From Pyrinomonadaceae bacterium (GTDB lineage Bacteria > Acidobacteriota > Blastocatellia > Pyrinomonadales > Pyrinomonadaceae): a stretch of 64,000 nt of DNA. Shown here piece by piece: positions 20,684 through 30,518 of this stretch; the first letter of the stretch is position 1; each line of letters starts with the position of its first letter. The notes below the pieces were generated by a model. That model was not told the DNA's origin and did not search any database. It saw nothing but the letters and a program-made list of their open reading frames with translations. The position numbers and the translations under genes were made by a program. Where the stretch lies: NCBI GenBank assembly GCA_021463165.1, contig JAJTWY010000013.1:48910-112909 (forward strand), written 5' to 3'.

Positions 20684-22444
20684 ATGAACAGTTTAGGCGA
20701 AAAGGCCGAATCAGCCAATCTAAAGCCGCTTCAGAAGATCCAAACGCTGATCATCGGGCGGCTGGTCGTCATTTTTCTTTTGCTTGTGACCAGCTGGATC
20801 TGGTTCAGCGGGACGCTGCGGCTTTCGGTCGAGAATTTTCCGCAAGGACTCTTCCTTGTCTTTACCATTTCGGTAGGCCTTACGATCGTCTATTTCTTCT
20901 TGCTGCGAATGAGCAAGACGCTCGCCTGGCAGATCCGGACGCAGTTCTTGCTGGACGCTCTGCTGATAACGTGGCTCGTTTGGCGGACAGGCGACATCTC
21001 TTCGCCATACATTACGCTTTACATCGTTTTAATCAGCGTTACGAGCTTTTTCCTGCGGCCGCTTCCGACGTTGCTGATGTCTGCCGTGTGCGCCGGACTC
21101 TTTATCTCGCTCGCGGTTCTCTCGCTGGGTGCTGTTATCGAATCGACGGGACAGGTGCCGGAGATGCAGAAAGCCGTACAGATCGTAAGCTTTCATGTGG
21201 TGGCAATGCTGGTCGTCGGGCTGCTTGCATCCAGGCTGTCGGACCGGCATCGTTCGGTAGATGAACTCGAAGAGACTGCGAAAAATCTTGCAACGCTGCG
21301 GGCTCTTCATGAGCGGATCGTCGAATCTATCCGCTCCGGGCTGATCACGACGGATCTCGATGGCAAGATCTTCACGTTCAATTCCGCCGCGACCGAGATC
21401 ACCGGCTATAGGGTGGATCAGGTGCAGGGCGCCTCGATATATGATCTTTTCGGCGATATCCGCGAGCCGATCGACCTCTCGCTTGCGGCTGCCGGTGACG
21501 GTGACCAACTGCCCCGGTTCGAAACGGACCTGATGACGCCCGACGGATTTGCCGTCCGCATCGGTTACAGCGTTTCGCTGCTATTCTCGGAGAAAAACGA
21601 AGCGAGCGGGCTTATCGTCACATTTCAGGACCTGACGGAGATCCGTTCGATGGAGGAGAGTGTGCGGCGGAAGGACCGTCTTGCCGCGGTTGGCCGTGTG
21701 GCTGCGGGACTTGCACATGAGATCCGAAATCCGCTCGGAGCAATGCGTGGCGCCATCCAGGTGCTTGAATCAAATACGCCGCCGCAATCGATGCAGTCGA
21801 GCTTGATGGAGATCATCCTTAAGGAATCCGACCGGCTCAACAGCATCATTACAAACTTCCTCGGATACGCGCGACCGGCCGCCGGTGAATTTTTTGAGAC
21901 AAATGTTGCCGAGGCGATCGATGATACGATCACGCTTTTGAAACATAGTCCGGACGTCGGGGAAAGCCACCGTTTGCTGTTCCGCGGGGATCGCGAGGCG
22001 GCGAATATACTGGCTGACCCGACGCAGTTGAAGCAGATATTCTGGAACCTCGCAAGGAATGCACTGCAGGCAATGCCGGAGGGCGGTGAGCTGACGATCG
22101 GGCTTGAGCCGATCCCGAACAACCGTATTCGGATCACCTTCGAAGATACCGGCCGCGGAATGGCTCCCGAACAGGTCGAACAGCTCTTTGAACCATTCTC
22201 GAATTCGACATCGGGAGGCACCGGCCTCGGTCTCTCGATCGTTTATCAGATAGTCAAGGACCACAACGGCGTTATAAATGTGCGAAGTCAGGAAGGCAAA
22301 GGCACAGTAATTACCGTCGAACTGCCTGTCAACAACCGGCGTGGACAGGCTGAAGTACCGAAAGACGTTCCGGAACGGGCCGAGGTATCAAAGCTGGAGG
22401 GCCTGCTTAGGGTGGATTCTCGCGGCGAGAACACTTTATCTTGA
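20684..22444 (+). CDS. pilS: PilS/NtrB-type sensor histidine kinase with PAS domain
   Basis: Six-TM-like N-terminus, PAS, GLAHEIRNPLGAMRGAIQVLE H-box, GRGMAPEQVEQLFEPF, adjacent to pilR/pilA. Confidence 0.85.
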   Translation: MNSLGEKAESANLKPLQKIQTLIIGRLVVIFLLLVTSWIWFSGTLRLSVENFPQGLFLVFTISVGLTIVYFFLLRMSKTLAWQIRTQFLLDALLITWLVWRTGDISSPYITLYIVLISVTSFFLRPLPTLLMSAVCAGLFISLAVLSLGAVIESTGQVPEMQKAVQIVSFHVVAMLVVGLLASRLSDRHRSVDELEETAKNLATLRALHERIVESIRSGLITTDLDGKIFTFNSAATEITGYRVDQVQGASIYDLFGDIREPIDLSLAAAGDGDQLPRFETDLMTPDGFAVRIGYSVSLLFSEKNEASGLIVTFQDLTEIRSMEESVRRKDRLAAVGRVAAGLAHEIRNPLGAMRGAIQVLESNTPPQSMQSSLMEIILKESDRLNSIITNFLGYARPAAGEFFETNVAEAIDDTITLLKHSPDVGESHRLLFRGDREAANILADPTQLKQIFWNLARNALQAMPEGGELTIGLEPIPNNRIRITFEDTGRGMAPEQVEQLFEPFSNSTSGGTGLGLSIVYQIVKDHNGVINVRSQEGKGTVITVELPVNNRRGQAEVPKDVPERAEVSKLEGLLRVDSRGENTLS

Positions 22445-22514
22445 ATCGGGGCGTTGAAGTCTGTAAAAATGGTGACGACGGGCTTCCGACAGATCAGCCG
22501 CACAACTCGCAAAA

Positions 22515-23912
22515 ATGGCAAGAATACTAATTGTTGATGACGAGCAAAGCTACCGGCAGCTGCTCACCTTGGTTTTCGAGGAGCAGGGGAATACGGTTCG
22601 TACGGCGATGAACGGCCGGCAGGCGCTTGACCAACTCGCGGCCGAGCCGGTTGACATTGTGATCTCAGACGTAAAAATGCCGGACATGGACGGCATCGAA
22701 CTGCTACGCGCGGTTCGCGAGATCGAACCCGATCTCGGAGTGGTTCTAATGACCGCGTTTGCCTCTGTCGAGACGGCCCGCGAGGCTTTCAAACTTGGGG
22801 CCGACGACTTTATTCAAAAACCTTTCGATGTCGAAGAACTCAAGCTCATCGTTCGCAAGACCCTCGAAAAGCAGGATCTGATCAAGGAGAACCAGGCCTT
22901 TCGCCGAGCTCAGAGAGAACGCGGCAGTGTGAAGAACATCGTCGGATCGTCGGCGAAGATGAACGCGATCTTCCAGATGATCGAAACCGTTGCCGAGGTC
23001 CAGTCCACGGTTCTCGTAACGGGCGAAAGCGGTACGGGAAAGGAATTGGTGGCACGCGCGATCCATGATCGAGGGGCGAGGGCCGAAAAACCATTTATAT
23101 CGATAAATTGTGGAGCTTTCACAGAGACCCTCCTTGAATCGGAGCTTTTTGGGTATGTAAAAGGAGCTTTCACCGGGGCGAATACCAACCGGAAGGGCTT
23201 ATTCGAGGCCGCGCATGGCGGAACGATCTTCCTGGACGAGATCGGCGAGATGTCGTCGGCGATGCAGGTAAAGCTCCTCCGCGTGCTGCAGGAGCGGCGA
23301 GTCAGGCCTGTTGGCGGGCACGAGGAACTTCCGGTCGACGCTCGTGTCATCGCCGCCACGAATCGGGACTTGAAGAAGATGACCGAGGAGAATACATTCC
23401 GCGAGGATCTCTACTATCGCATCTCGGTCATACCTATCCACCTGCCGCCGCTGAGGGAACGCGTTGACGATATCGCGGCCCTCATTGAACATTTTGTTAA
23501 GAAATTCTGCGACCAGGCCGGTAAACATCTCACGATCTCGCCGAAGACGACGCAGATTCTGGAGAAATATGCCTGGCATGGGAATGTGCGCGAACTTGAG
23601 CACACTATAGAACGAGCGGTCGCTCTGGAACGATCGAGTGAGATACAGCCGGAACAACTGCCCGACCACATCACGAACTACAATCCCCAGCGTATCAGCG
23701 CGGAATTCGAGCTTCCCGAGGACGGGATCAACCTCGTCAGTCATCTCGAGAATCTTGAGAAGACCTATGTCGTCGAGGCACTGCGGCAGACCGGGGGAAA
23801 TCAGACGCGGGCCGCCGATCTGCTTAAGATGCCGGTCCGCTCACTGCGGCACCTTCTTGACAAGCATTCGATACGCAGTTTGTCGGCTCAGATGCGTGGT
23901 TCTGACGCCTGA
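22515..23912 (+). CDS. pilR: Sigma54-dependent response regulator, PilR type
   Basis: Receiver domain, VTGESGTGKELVARAIH, ESELFGYVKGAFTGA (GAFTGA), Fis-type HTH. Confidence 0.92.
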   Translation: MARILIVDDEQSYRQLLTLVFEEQGNTVRTAMNGRQALDQLAAEPVDIVISDVKMPDMDGIELLRAVREIEPDLGVVLMTAFASVETAREAFKLGADDFIQKPFDVEELKLIVRKTLEKQDLIKENQAFRRAQRERGSVKNIVGSSAKMNAIFQMIETVAEVQSTVLVTGESGTGKELVARAIHDRGARAEKPFISINCGAFTETLLESELFGYVKGAFTGANTNRKGLFEAAHGGTIFLDEIGEMSSAMQVKLLRVLQERRVRPVGGHEELPVDARVIAATNRDLKKMTEENTFREDLYYRISVIPIHLPPLRERVDDIAALIEHFVKKFCDQAGKHLTISPKTTQILEKYAWHGNVRELEHTIERAVALERSSEIQPEQLPDHITNYNPQRISAEFELPEDGINLVSHLENLEKTYVVEALRQTGGNQTRAADLLKMPVRSLRHLLDKHSIRSLSAQMRGSDA

Positions 23913-23944
23913 TCTGCTAGATTCCCCATCTCACTACAAGAACT

Positions 23945-23991
23945 CGTTGTTAAAAAGGCCGGGGCCCGTTGGAAAATCCCTTGCCAACTAA
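23945..23991 (+). pseudogene. 3' remnant of a pilA-like gene
   Basis: Reads LLKRPGPVGKSLAN*, compare VLKAGPVGTAL...SALAN* of intact PilA; 15-bp identity CCCTTGCCAACTAAC at the 3' end; hairpin terminator follows at 24021-24050. Confidence 0.6.
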
Positions 23992-24093
23992 CGATCACCC
24001 GCGTTCAACGCCGCTTCGGAGAGCGTTCCGGCAACGGAGCGCTCTTTCTTTGTTGTGGGGGCATGTTTCTGGACGCGGGGTTCATGGGCGGTG

Positions 24094-24112
24094 ATTGACA
24101 CTTTTTGTCAAT
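24094..24112. promoter_or_regulatory. Perfect inverted repeat ATTGACA-CTTTT-TGTCAAT, candidate activator (PilR) site
   Basis: About 140 bp upstream of sigma54-like promoter; contains TGTC half-sites. Confidence 0.5.
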
Positions 24113-24253
24113 CGGGAATTGCCAAATCCTGTTAAATCAGCCTCGGATCGCCAAACATGAAGCTCCGAACCAGACTGCAGCAAGGAGGTTGATGGGTTAT
24201 AAACATAAGAAAACAAAGGGGATAGACGTCGCGTTTCCCGGCCTGTCCAAGTC

Positions 24254-24269
24254 TGGCACACGTCTTGTA
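24254..24269 (+). promoter_or_regulatory. Sigma54 (-24/-12) promoter of pilA
   Basis: TGGCAC-N5-TTGTA with GG-N10-GT spacing upstream of pilA. Confidence 0.65.
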
Positions 24270-24334
24270 TCTTAATTCGCGGCCCTGGAAAGGTTCACCT
24301 TGATTTCAAAAACTTAGGAGATTGTGACTTACAA

Positions 24335-24811
24335 ATGAAGAATCAGAAAGGTTTCTCGCTTATCGAATTGTTGATCGTCGTTGTTATCATCGGCATCATC
24401 GCTGCTATCGCTATCCCGAATCTGCTTGCGGCTCGCCGCTCGGCAAATGAAGGTTCGGCCGTTTCGGCTCTCCGCACCCTCCACGGTGCTCAGATGACCT
24501 ATGCTTCGACCTACGGCGGAGCGAACTATGCCCCGTCCCTGACGGCACTGGGAACACCGGGTCTGATCGACTCGACGCTTGCCACCGGTACAAAGAGCGG
24601 TTACACGTTTACCGCAACCAACGTTGACTTCAGCGCGACCGCACCGGCGACGTTCCACGTTGGAGCGACCCCGACATCGGCATCCGGCGTTACCGCAACC
24701 GGCACACGCAACTTCTGTATTGAGACGGATGGTGTGCTGAAGGCCGGACCGGTTGGAACAGCCCTTTCAACGGCTGCTGCCTGTACGGCTGCCTCTGCCC
24801 TTGCCAACTAA
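24335..24811 (+). CDS. pilA: Type IV pilin
   Basis: KGFSLIELLIVVVIIGIIAAIAIPNLLAARRSANE prepilin motif. Confidence 0.96.
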   Translation: MKNQKGFSLIELLIVVVIIGIIAAIAIPNLLAARRSANEGSAVSALRTLHGAQMTYASTYGGANYAPSLTALGTPGLIDSTLATGTKSGYTFTATNVDFSATAPATFHVGATPTSASGVTATGTRNFCIETDGVLKAGPVGTALSTAAACTAASALAN

Positions 24812-24838
24812 CTTCTGATCCGACTCCCACGCGGTCTT

Positions 24839-24870
24839 GAGGGTGTGTTCTTCGGAACACGCCCTCTTTT
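24839..24870 (+). terminator. Intrinsic terminator of pilA
   Basis: GAGGGTGTGTTC-ttcg-GAACACGCCCTC-TTTT. Confidence 0.85.
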
Positions 24871-24963
24871 CTCTTGGTTTAAACTTCCTTTATCGCGATG
24901 TGCTAGAATTGTCTGTGTCCGGATAGGTGTCCTCTGGTCTGGACAAAAAATATTCACATTTCT

Positions 24964-25758
24964 ATGCCCAACGAAGGACCAGGATTTCTGCCCCGGATCT
25001 TGACCATCGCGAAGAATGCATTTCGCGAATCGGTGCGCGACCGCATCCTTTACAACCTCATCGTTTTCGCCCTTCTCATCACGGCGAGTGCGATCTTCCT
25101 GGGCGAGCTCACCGCGGGACAGGAAGCCCGCGTTATCGTGAATCTGGGCCTCAGCGCGACTCTCATTTTTGGAGCCTTCATCTCGATATTTTCAGGTGTC
25201 AGCCTCGTTTGGAAGGAGATCGAAAAGAAGACGGTCTATTCGATCTTTTCGAAACCGGTCGGCAGAGGGGAATTCATAGTAGGGAAATTTTTCGGCCTGT
25301 CCGCTATGCTCGCGGTGAACATCGGTGTGATGGGCATAGGCGTAACGCTGGCATTGTTGTATGTTGGCGGTCGCGGATTGATCGGCGGGGTTTGGGCCTC
25401 CGTGCTTTTGATCTTTCTCGAACTGACAGTCCTCACGGCCGTTGCGATCATGTTCTCGTCGTTCTCAACGCCCGCGCTCTCGGCGCTGCTCACGTTCTTC
25501 GTCTTTCTGATAGGTCATTTCAGCGTCTCGCTCCTTGATCTCGCTAACACGATGGGATCGAGCTCGGCGCTCGGGTTTTTTACTGCGGTCTACTATCTGC
25601 TCCCGAATCTTTCGCATTTTAGTTTCATAACGGAGACCGCAAATGGCATGCTGCCGCCGCCTCAGATGTTAGGCGGCGCGGCGTTGTACGCATTGGTTTA
25701 TAACGTGATCCTGATGACGATAACTGTGGCGATCTTCAGCAGGCGGAATTTCAAATAG
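24964..25758 (+). CDS. ABC-2 type permease (PilI-like by position)
   Basis: Polytopic, RESVRDRILYNLIVFALLI, GVSLVWKEIEKKTVYSIFSKPVGRGEFIVGKF. Confidence 0.88.
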   Translation: MPNEGPGFLPRILTIAKNAFRESVRDRILYNLIVFALLITASAIFLGELTAGQEARVIVNLGLSATLIFGAFISIFSGVSLVWKEIEKKTVYSIFSKPVGRGEFIVGKFFGLSAMLAVNIGVMGIGVTLALLYVGGRGLIGGVWASVLLIFLELTVLTAVAIMFSSFSTPALSALLTFFVFLIGHFSVSLLDLANTMGSSSALGFFTAVYYLLPNLSHFSFITETANGMLPPPQMLGGAALYALVYNVILMTITVAIFSRRNFK

Positions 25759-25760
25759 AG

Positions 25761-26699
25761 ATGGCGAGGCCCGTCGTAAAAAATACCGTTCTTCCCGCAT
25801 TGATCATTATCGCGGGATTCAGTGTGATCGTGGCGATCAGCGGGCCGATCGACCGGACAAAACCCCGATTGCCTGAGACTTTCACCGATTCAGACCTCAG
25901 CATGCACGGGGCGAGAATCCGCGGATTTGCGCTCGGGATGGAGGGGCTTCTTGCGGATTGGTATTGGGTGCGGGCTCTCCAATATATCGGCGATAAGATG
26001 CTCCGGCGGAAAGGTGACAATGTCGATCTCGAGGATCTCACACCGCTCAACCCTCGGCTGCTGTATCCGCTTCTCGAGAACGCGACCGGCCTTGATCCGC
26101 ATTTCATTGGGGCGTATCAATATGGGGCCATCGTCCTTCCGGCCATCGACAAAGAGAAGGCTATCGCGTTTGCGAAACGCGGGATCGAGAATAATCCCGG
26201 TGAATGGCGACTATATCAGCATCTTGGTTATATCTACTGGAAGGTCGGCGACTTTGAGAAGGCAGCGGAAACCTACCAGCAAGGTGCGGCGATAGCCGGG
26301 TCGTCATCGTTCATGCGCCTGATGGCTGCATCAATGAAAACCGAAGGAGGCAGCCGGGCAACCGCTCGCTCGATCTATCGCCAGATGCTTGCCGAAAGCA
26401 CTGAGGAGCCGGTCAGAATAACCGCCGAACGAAGGCTCAAGGAACTCGACTGGTTTGAGGAACGCGATGCCATCAACAAGGTGCTCGAGGATTTCAGGTC
26501 GCGGAACGGCCGCTGTGCGAATAGTTTCGGAGAAGTCGCGGGCGATCTTCTAAGAGTCGCCCTCCCGGAAGGACGTCAATTCCGGGTCGATGCCGCGCGG
26601 AGACTTGTCGATCCGACCGAAGCCCCTTATCTGCTCGACCGCGACGCCTGCACGGTCAAACTTGACCTGGAAAATACGAAACTACCGGTAGAAAAATAG
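25761..26699 (+). CDS. Membrane-anchored TPR protein (PilG-like by position)
   Basis: N-terminal TM, TPR-like HLGYIYWKVGDFEKAAETYQQGA; between ABC permease and ATPase. Confidence 0.7.
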   Translation: MARPVVKNTVLPALIIIAGFSVIVAISGPIDRTKPRLPETFTDSDLSMHGARIRGFALGMEGLLADWYWVRALQYIGDKMLRRKGDNVDLEDLTPLNPRLLYPLLENATGLDPHFIGAYQYGAIVLPAIDKEKAIAFAKRGIENNPGEWRLYQHLGYIYWKVGDFEKAAETYQQGAAIAGSSSFMRLMAASMKTEGGSRATARSIYRQMLAESTEEPVRITAERRLKELDWFEERDAINKVLEDFRSRNGRCANSFGEVAGDLLRVALPEGRQFRVDAARRLVDPTEAPYLLDRDACTVKLDLENTKLPVEK

Positions 26700-27659
26700 A
26701 TGGAATACGCAGTTGAGATCAGAAACCTGACGAAGGATTACGAGATAGGATTTTGGCGGAAAAAACGAGTTCGCGCTCTCGACGATCTATCGCTAAATGT
26801 GCGTTCGGGCCAGATCTTTGGGTTTCTGGGCGGGAACGGTGCCGGCAAGACGACCACTATCAAGACCCTGATGCGGCTTCAGTTTCCGACCGCTGGTTCC
26901 GCGAGCATCCTGGGCGAGGATATTTCAAATGTCAAAATGCATGGACGCGTCGGTTATTGCCCCGAGAACCCATATTTCTATGATTATCTGACGGCGCGCG
27001 AGGTGATGGACTATTTCGGGCAGCTTTTCGGATACGACCGCCCAACTCGTGAACAAAAGACGAAGGAACTGCTTGCCAAGGTCGGCCTGAACGAGAAAGA
27101 CTGGAAAAAGCAGTTAAGAAAATACTCGAAAGGGATGCTCCAGAGGGTTGGTTTGGCCCAGTCGCTGATCAATGATCCCGAGATCGTTTTCCTTGATGAA
27201 CCAATGAGCGGCCTCGATCCCGTCGGGCGTCGCCAGATCCGTGAGTTGATCGCGGGCCTGAGGGCAAACGGCGTGACGGTGTTCATGTCCACGCACATCC
27301 TTTCGGATATCGAGGCTTTGTGCGACGAGGTCGCGATCTTGCGCGGCGGCAAACTGACCGCGGCCGGTGATCTCAACGAGTTGCTCGCGGCGTCAGAAGG
27401 GGCCGGATCGTTCGAGATCAGTGTGGACGGAGTGTCCGCCGAGGCTATACGGGAAGACATCGAGTTTATAGCCGGTGCACAGATAACTGCAAAGCCGCAG
27501 GGAGCAGGGATCATGGTCCTCGATGAGGCTGATATCGAAGCGGTTTTGGCGGTCACGCGGCGTGCCGGCGGACGGTTGACGTCTATCGAACCTGTAAAGC
27601 AATCCCTCGAAGATCTGTTTGTTCGCGATATCGACCCGGCCGATCCGGGTATCAAATAG
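26700..27659 (+). CDS. ABC transporter ATP-binding protein (PilH-like by position)
   Basis: GGNGAGKTTTIKTLM Walker A, YSKGMLQRVGLAQSLINDPEIVFLDEPMSGLDP signature/Walker B. Confidence 0.93.
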   Translation: MEYAVEIRNLTKDYEIGFWRKKRVRALDDLSLNVRSGQIFGFLGGNGAGKTTTIKTLMRLQFPTAGSASILGEDISNVKMHGRVGYCPENPYFYDYLTAREVMDYFGQLFGYDRPTREQKTKELLAKVGLNEKDWKKQLRKYSKGMLQRVGLAQSLINDPEIVFLDEPMSGLDPVGRRQIRELIAGLRANGVTVFMSTHILSDIEALCDEVAILRGGKLTAAGDLNELLAASEGAGSFEISVDGVSAEAIREDIEFIAGAQITAKPQGAGIMVLDEADIEAVLAVTRRAGGRLTSIEPVKQSLEDLFVRDIDPADPGIK

Positions 27660-27668
27660 GGCCTCCCG

Positions 27669-28178
27669 CTAGGGAGCGGCTTTTATTGCGGTGACCTTCC
27701 AACGGATATTTGCCCGGTCGTCCTCTTTTTTGAATCCGTCGAGTGTGAGCGTGATCGGGATGATCTCGCCGGGGCCGAGCGCCGATTGCTGGACGGGAAC
27801 TACGAGTATCCGTCTTTCCTTCAGCACCTCATTGAATTGTGTGACAACACCAACATTCACCTCGAGGACAGTTATCGTCTTTGTGCCTTTATTCCTGATC
27901 TTCCCGTTGATGAACATCGATATCGTGCCCATTCCTGTCGGCGACTGCACCGTGCCGTCAGCGGTTGAAATGATAATGTCCTTCTGGAGATCTTCGAATT
28001 CGGGCGAGCCCTCGCGGAAGGAACCGGCCAGTATATTTGCGGTCTGCTCTTCCATTGAAGGCTTCATTGCGAGGATCGCGATAACGATGCCGATCGCCAA
28101 AACACCCAGTAACGCCCCGGCCGCAAACACCTTGTTGATGCCCTTCTTCTTCTCCTTCGGCTCAAGAAAATCCTGCAT
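27669..28178 (-). CDS. Membrane-anchored protein of unknown function
   Basis: One N-terminal TM; beta-rich C-terminus. Confidence 0.6.
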   Translation of the reverse strand: MQDFLEPKEKKKGINKVFAAGALLGVLAIGIVIAILAMKPSMEEQTANILAGSFREGSPEFEDLQKDIIISTADGTVQSPTGMGTISMFINGKIRNKGTKTITVLEVNVGVVTQFNEVLKERRILVVPVQQSALGPGEIIPITLTLDGFKKEDDRANIRWKVTAIKAAP

Positions 28179-28240
28179 TTGCTTATTCTAACTCAAAAGT
28201 CGCGGCGGCGGTGCCTATTCGGGTATCATCTACATCTGCG

Positions 28241-30490
28241 ATGACCACCGATGTCCCGACCGAGCAGCTCCCGGCCTACGTCGAAGCCGCGCTTCCCGTA
28301 CCGATACGGCGTGTTTTCACTTATAGCGTGCCTGAGAAGATGCGGTCACAACTGAAGGTCGGGGCGCGGCTTAAACTTCCGTTCGGACGCCGGAATTTGA
28401 CGGGCTATGCCGTCGGGCTTCATCCGACCCTTCCGGCTGATGTCGAGGTCGATGAGTCGAAAATAAAGGACGTCATAGAACTCCTCGATGACGAACCCTT
28501 GATCACAGCTGAGATCCTCAGGTTGACGCAATGGGCGGCCGATTATTACGCGTCATTCTGGGGCGAGATGCTAAAAGCTTCGCTACCGGCAGGGATCAAT
28601 GCGGAGCGGGTCCGGCCAAAACGCAGAAAAGCTGTTCGCCTCACTGATGAGCCGGAGGAAGGTGAATTATCCGGCCCGCAGCAGAAACTCATCGAGATGC
28701 TGAGATCAAACGGCGGGGAAATGCTCTTTGCCGATCTGCTTGAGCGGGTCGGAACCAGCGCCTCGCCTTTGAACACGCTTTCCAAGCGCGGAATTGTCGA
28801 GATCTATGTCCAGGAGATCGGGCGTGACCCGTTGGCCGGGGCCAAATTACCCGAAAAAGGTGAGATCCGGTTGACGGGGCCTCAGCAGGCGGCTCTGGAC
28901 GAGATCACATCGGCGATGGGACAGGGGAAGTTTCGCTCGTTCCTGCTCCACGGTGTGACCGGCAGCGGCAAGACAGAAGTCTATATGCGTGCGATGAGCC
29001 AGGCTCTCGACAGCGGGCTCTCGGCCCTGATGCTCGTTCCTGAGATCGCTCTGACCCCGATCTTCTCGCGGCGGCTGCGTTCCTTGTTTGGTTCCGAGGT
29101 CGCGATCCTCCATTCCCGCCTGTCGATCGGCGAGCGTTTTGATGAATGGCGACGGATCCGCCGCGGCGATGCGAGGATAGCGATCGGTACGCGATCGGCT
29201 GTATTCGCCCCTCTCGAGAATATCGGCCTTGTGATCGTCGATGAGGAACACGATGGCTCGTACCGTCAGCATGAATCGCCCTTCTACAACGCACGGGATA
29301 CGGCCGTGATGCGTGCCCATCTTGCCGGCGCTATCGTCGTGCTTGGCTCTGCGACGCCTTCGATGGAATCCTTTTATAACGCACAAACGGGCAAATATTC
29401 TTATCTACAGCTCCCCGACCGAATAGGCAGCCACGGACTAGCTGGCGCCGAGCTGATCGATATGCGAGCCGTCTTCAAGCGGTTCGGAAAGGACATAGCG
29501 CTTTCGCCCGAACTGCTCGATGCGATCGCAGAAACGCACGCTCGGGGTGAGCAAGTGATCATTCTTCTTAATCGAAGAGGTTTTTCGCAGTTCGTACTAT
29601 GTCGATCCTGCGGCGAGACGATGAAGTGCAGGAACTGCGATATCACAATGACCTTTCACCGCGGCGACAGCCGCTTGCTGTGTCACTACTGCAATTATCA
29701 GGAGCGCGTTCCAAAGGTCTGTCCTCATTGCGAAAGCGAATATCTCTACTTCGTCGGCGAGGGGACCGAAAACATTGCCGGAAAACTCGAGAAGAAGTTT
29801 CGTTCGATGCGTATCGCGCGCGTTGATCGCGACACGATGGCGCACAAGGGCGGACTGGAAGATATTCTATTGAAGTTTGCCGCGGGCGAGATCGATATGC
29901 TCGTGGGAACGCAGATGATCGCGAAAGGGCATGATTTCCCCAATGTCACGCTCGTCGGCGTGATCTCGGTCGATATCGGGCTCGGCCTGCCCGATCTTCG
30001 TTCTGCCGAACGGACGTTCCAGCTGATCACACAGGTCTCTGGCAGAGCGGGACGGGGCGAAAAGGCCGGCCGCGTGCTGATACAGACCTACTATCCTGAG
30101 CATTACGCTCTTCGTTTTGCGAAAGAGCAGGATTACCTTGGCTTCTATCAACAGGAGATCAAGTACCGCGAGCGCCTGAACTATCCGCCATTCTTCGTCC
30201 TTGCGTCGATAATGATAAGACACCGAGACAAGGCCTATGCCGCAAAGATGGCGAATCTCCTGCGTCGTTCGCTGGATACCGCGAACAGCGCGAGGACGAT
30301 CCGTGTCCTCGGCCCGGCACCTGCGTCGATCGTTCGGCTTAAGAACGAATACCGATTTCAACTCATCCTTAAGGGTGTGAACAGGCGTGCCCTGCGAGAA
30401 GCCCTCGATATTGCCCTTGCGGACGCGGAACATCATGGCTGCGACCTCCGGACGATCTACGTTGAGATCGATCCGGTAAACTTGATGTGA
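28241..30490 (+). CDS. priA: Primosomal protein N' (replication restart helicase)
   Basis: GVTGSGKTEVYMRAM, DEEHDGSYRQHESPFYNARD, paired Cys zinc motifs CRSCGETMKCRNCDITMTFHR...CHYCNYQERVPKVCPHCES. Confidence 0.97.
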   Translation: MTTDVPTEQLPAYVEAALPVPIRRVFTYSVPEKMRSQLKVGARLKLPFGRRNLTGYAVGLHPTLPADVEVDESKIKDVIELLDDEPLITAEILRLTQWAADYYASFWGEMLKASLPAGINAERVRPKRRKAVRLTDEPEEGELSGPQQKLIEMLRSNGGEMLFADLLERVGTSASPLNTLSKRGIVEIYVQEIGRDPLAGAKLPEKGEIRLTGPQQAALDEITSAMGQGKFRSFLLHGVTGSGKTEVYMRAMSQALDSGLSALMLVPEIALTPIFSRRLRSLFGSEVAILHSRLSIGERFDEWRRIRRGDARIAIGTRSAVFAPLENIGLVIVDEEHDGSYRQHESPFYNARDTAVMRAHLAGAIVVLGSATPSMESFYNAQTGKYSYLQLPDRIGSHGLAGAELIDMRAVFKRFGKDIALSPELLDAIAETHARGEQVIILLNRRGFSQFVLCRSCGETMKCRNCDITMTFHRGDSRLLCHYCNYQERVPKVCPHCESEYLYFVGEGTENIAGKLEKKFRSMRIARVDRDTMAHKGGLEDILLKFAAGEIDMLVGTQMIAKGHDFPNVTLVGVISVDIGLGLPDLRSAERTFQLITQVSGRAGRGEKAGRVLIQTYYPEHYALRFAKEQDYLGFYQQEIKYRERLNYPPFFVLASIMIRHRDKAYAAKMANLLRRSLDTANSARTIRVLGPAPASIVRLKNEYRFQLILKGVNRRALREALDIALADAEHHGCDLRTIYVEIDPVNLM

Positions 30491-30518
30491 TCAGCATATT
30501 GCAGTTTTACTTGATCTA

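Noticed and set aside
24190-24276. 28-codon ORF (MGYKHKKTKGIDVAFPGLSKSGTRLVS) with strong AAGGAGG before it, upstream of pilA
   Set aside because: Overlaps the sigma54-like promoter, so unlikely to be on the pilA transcript; kept only as a curiosity.
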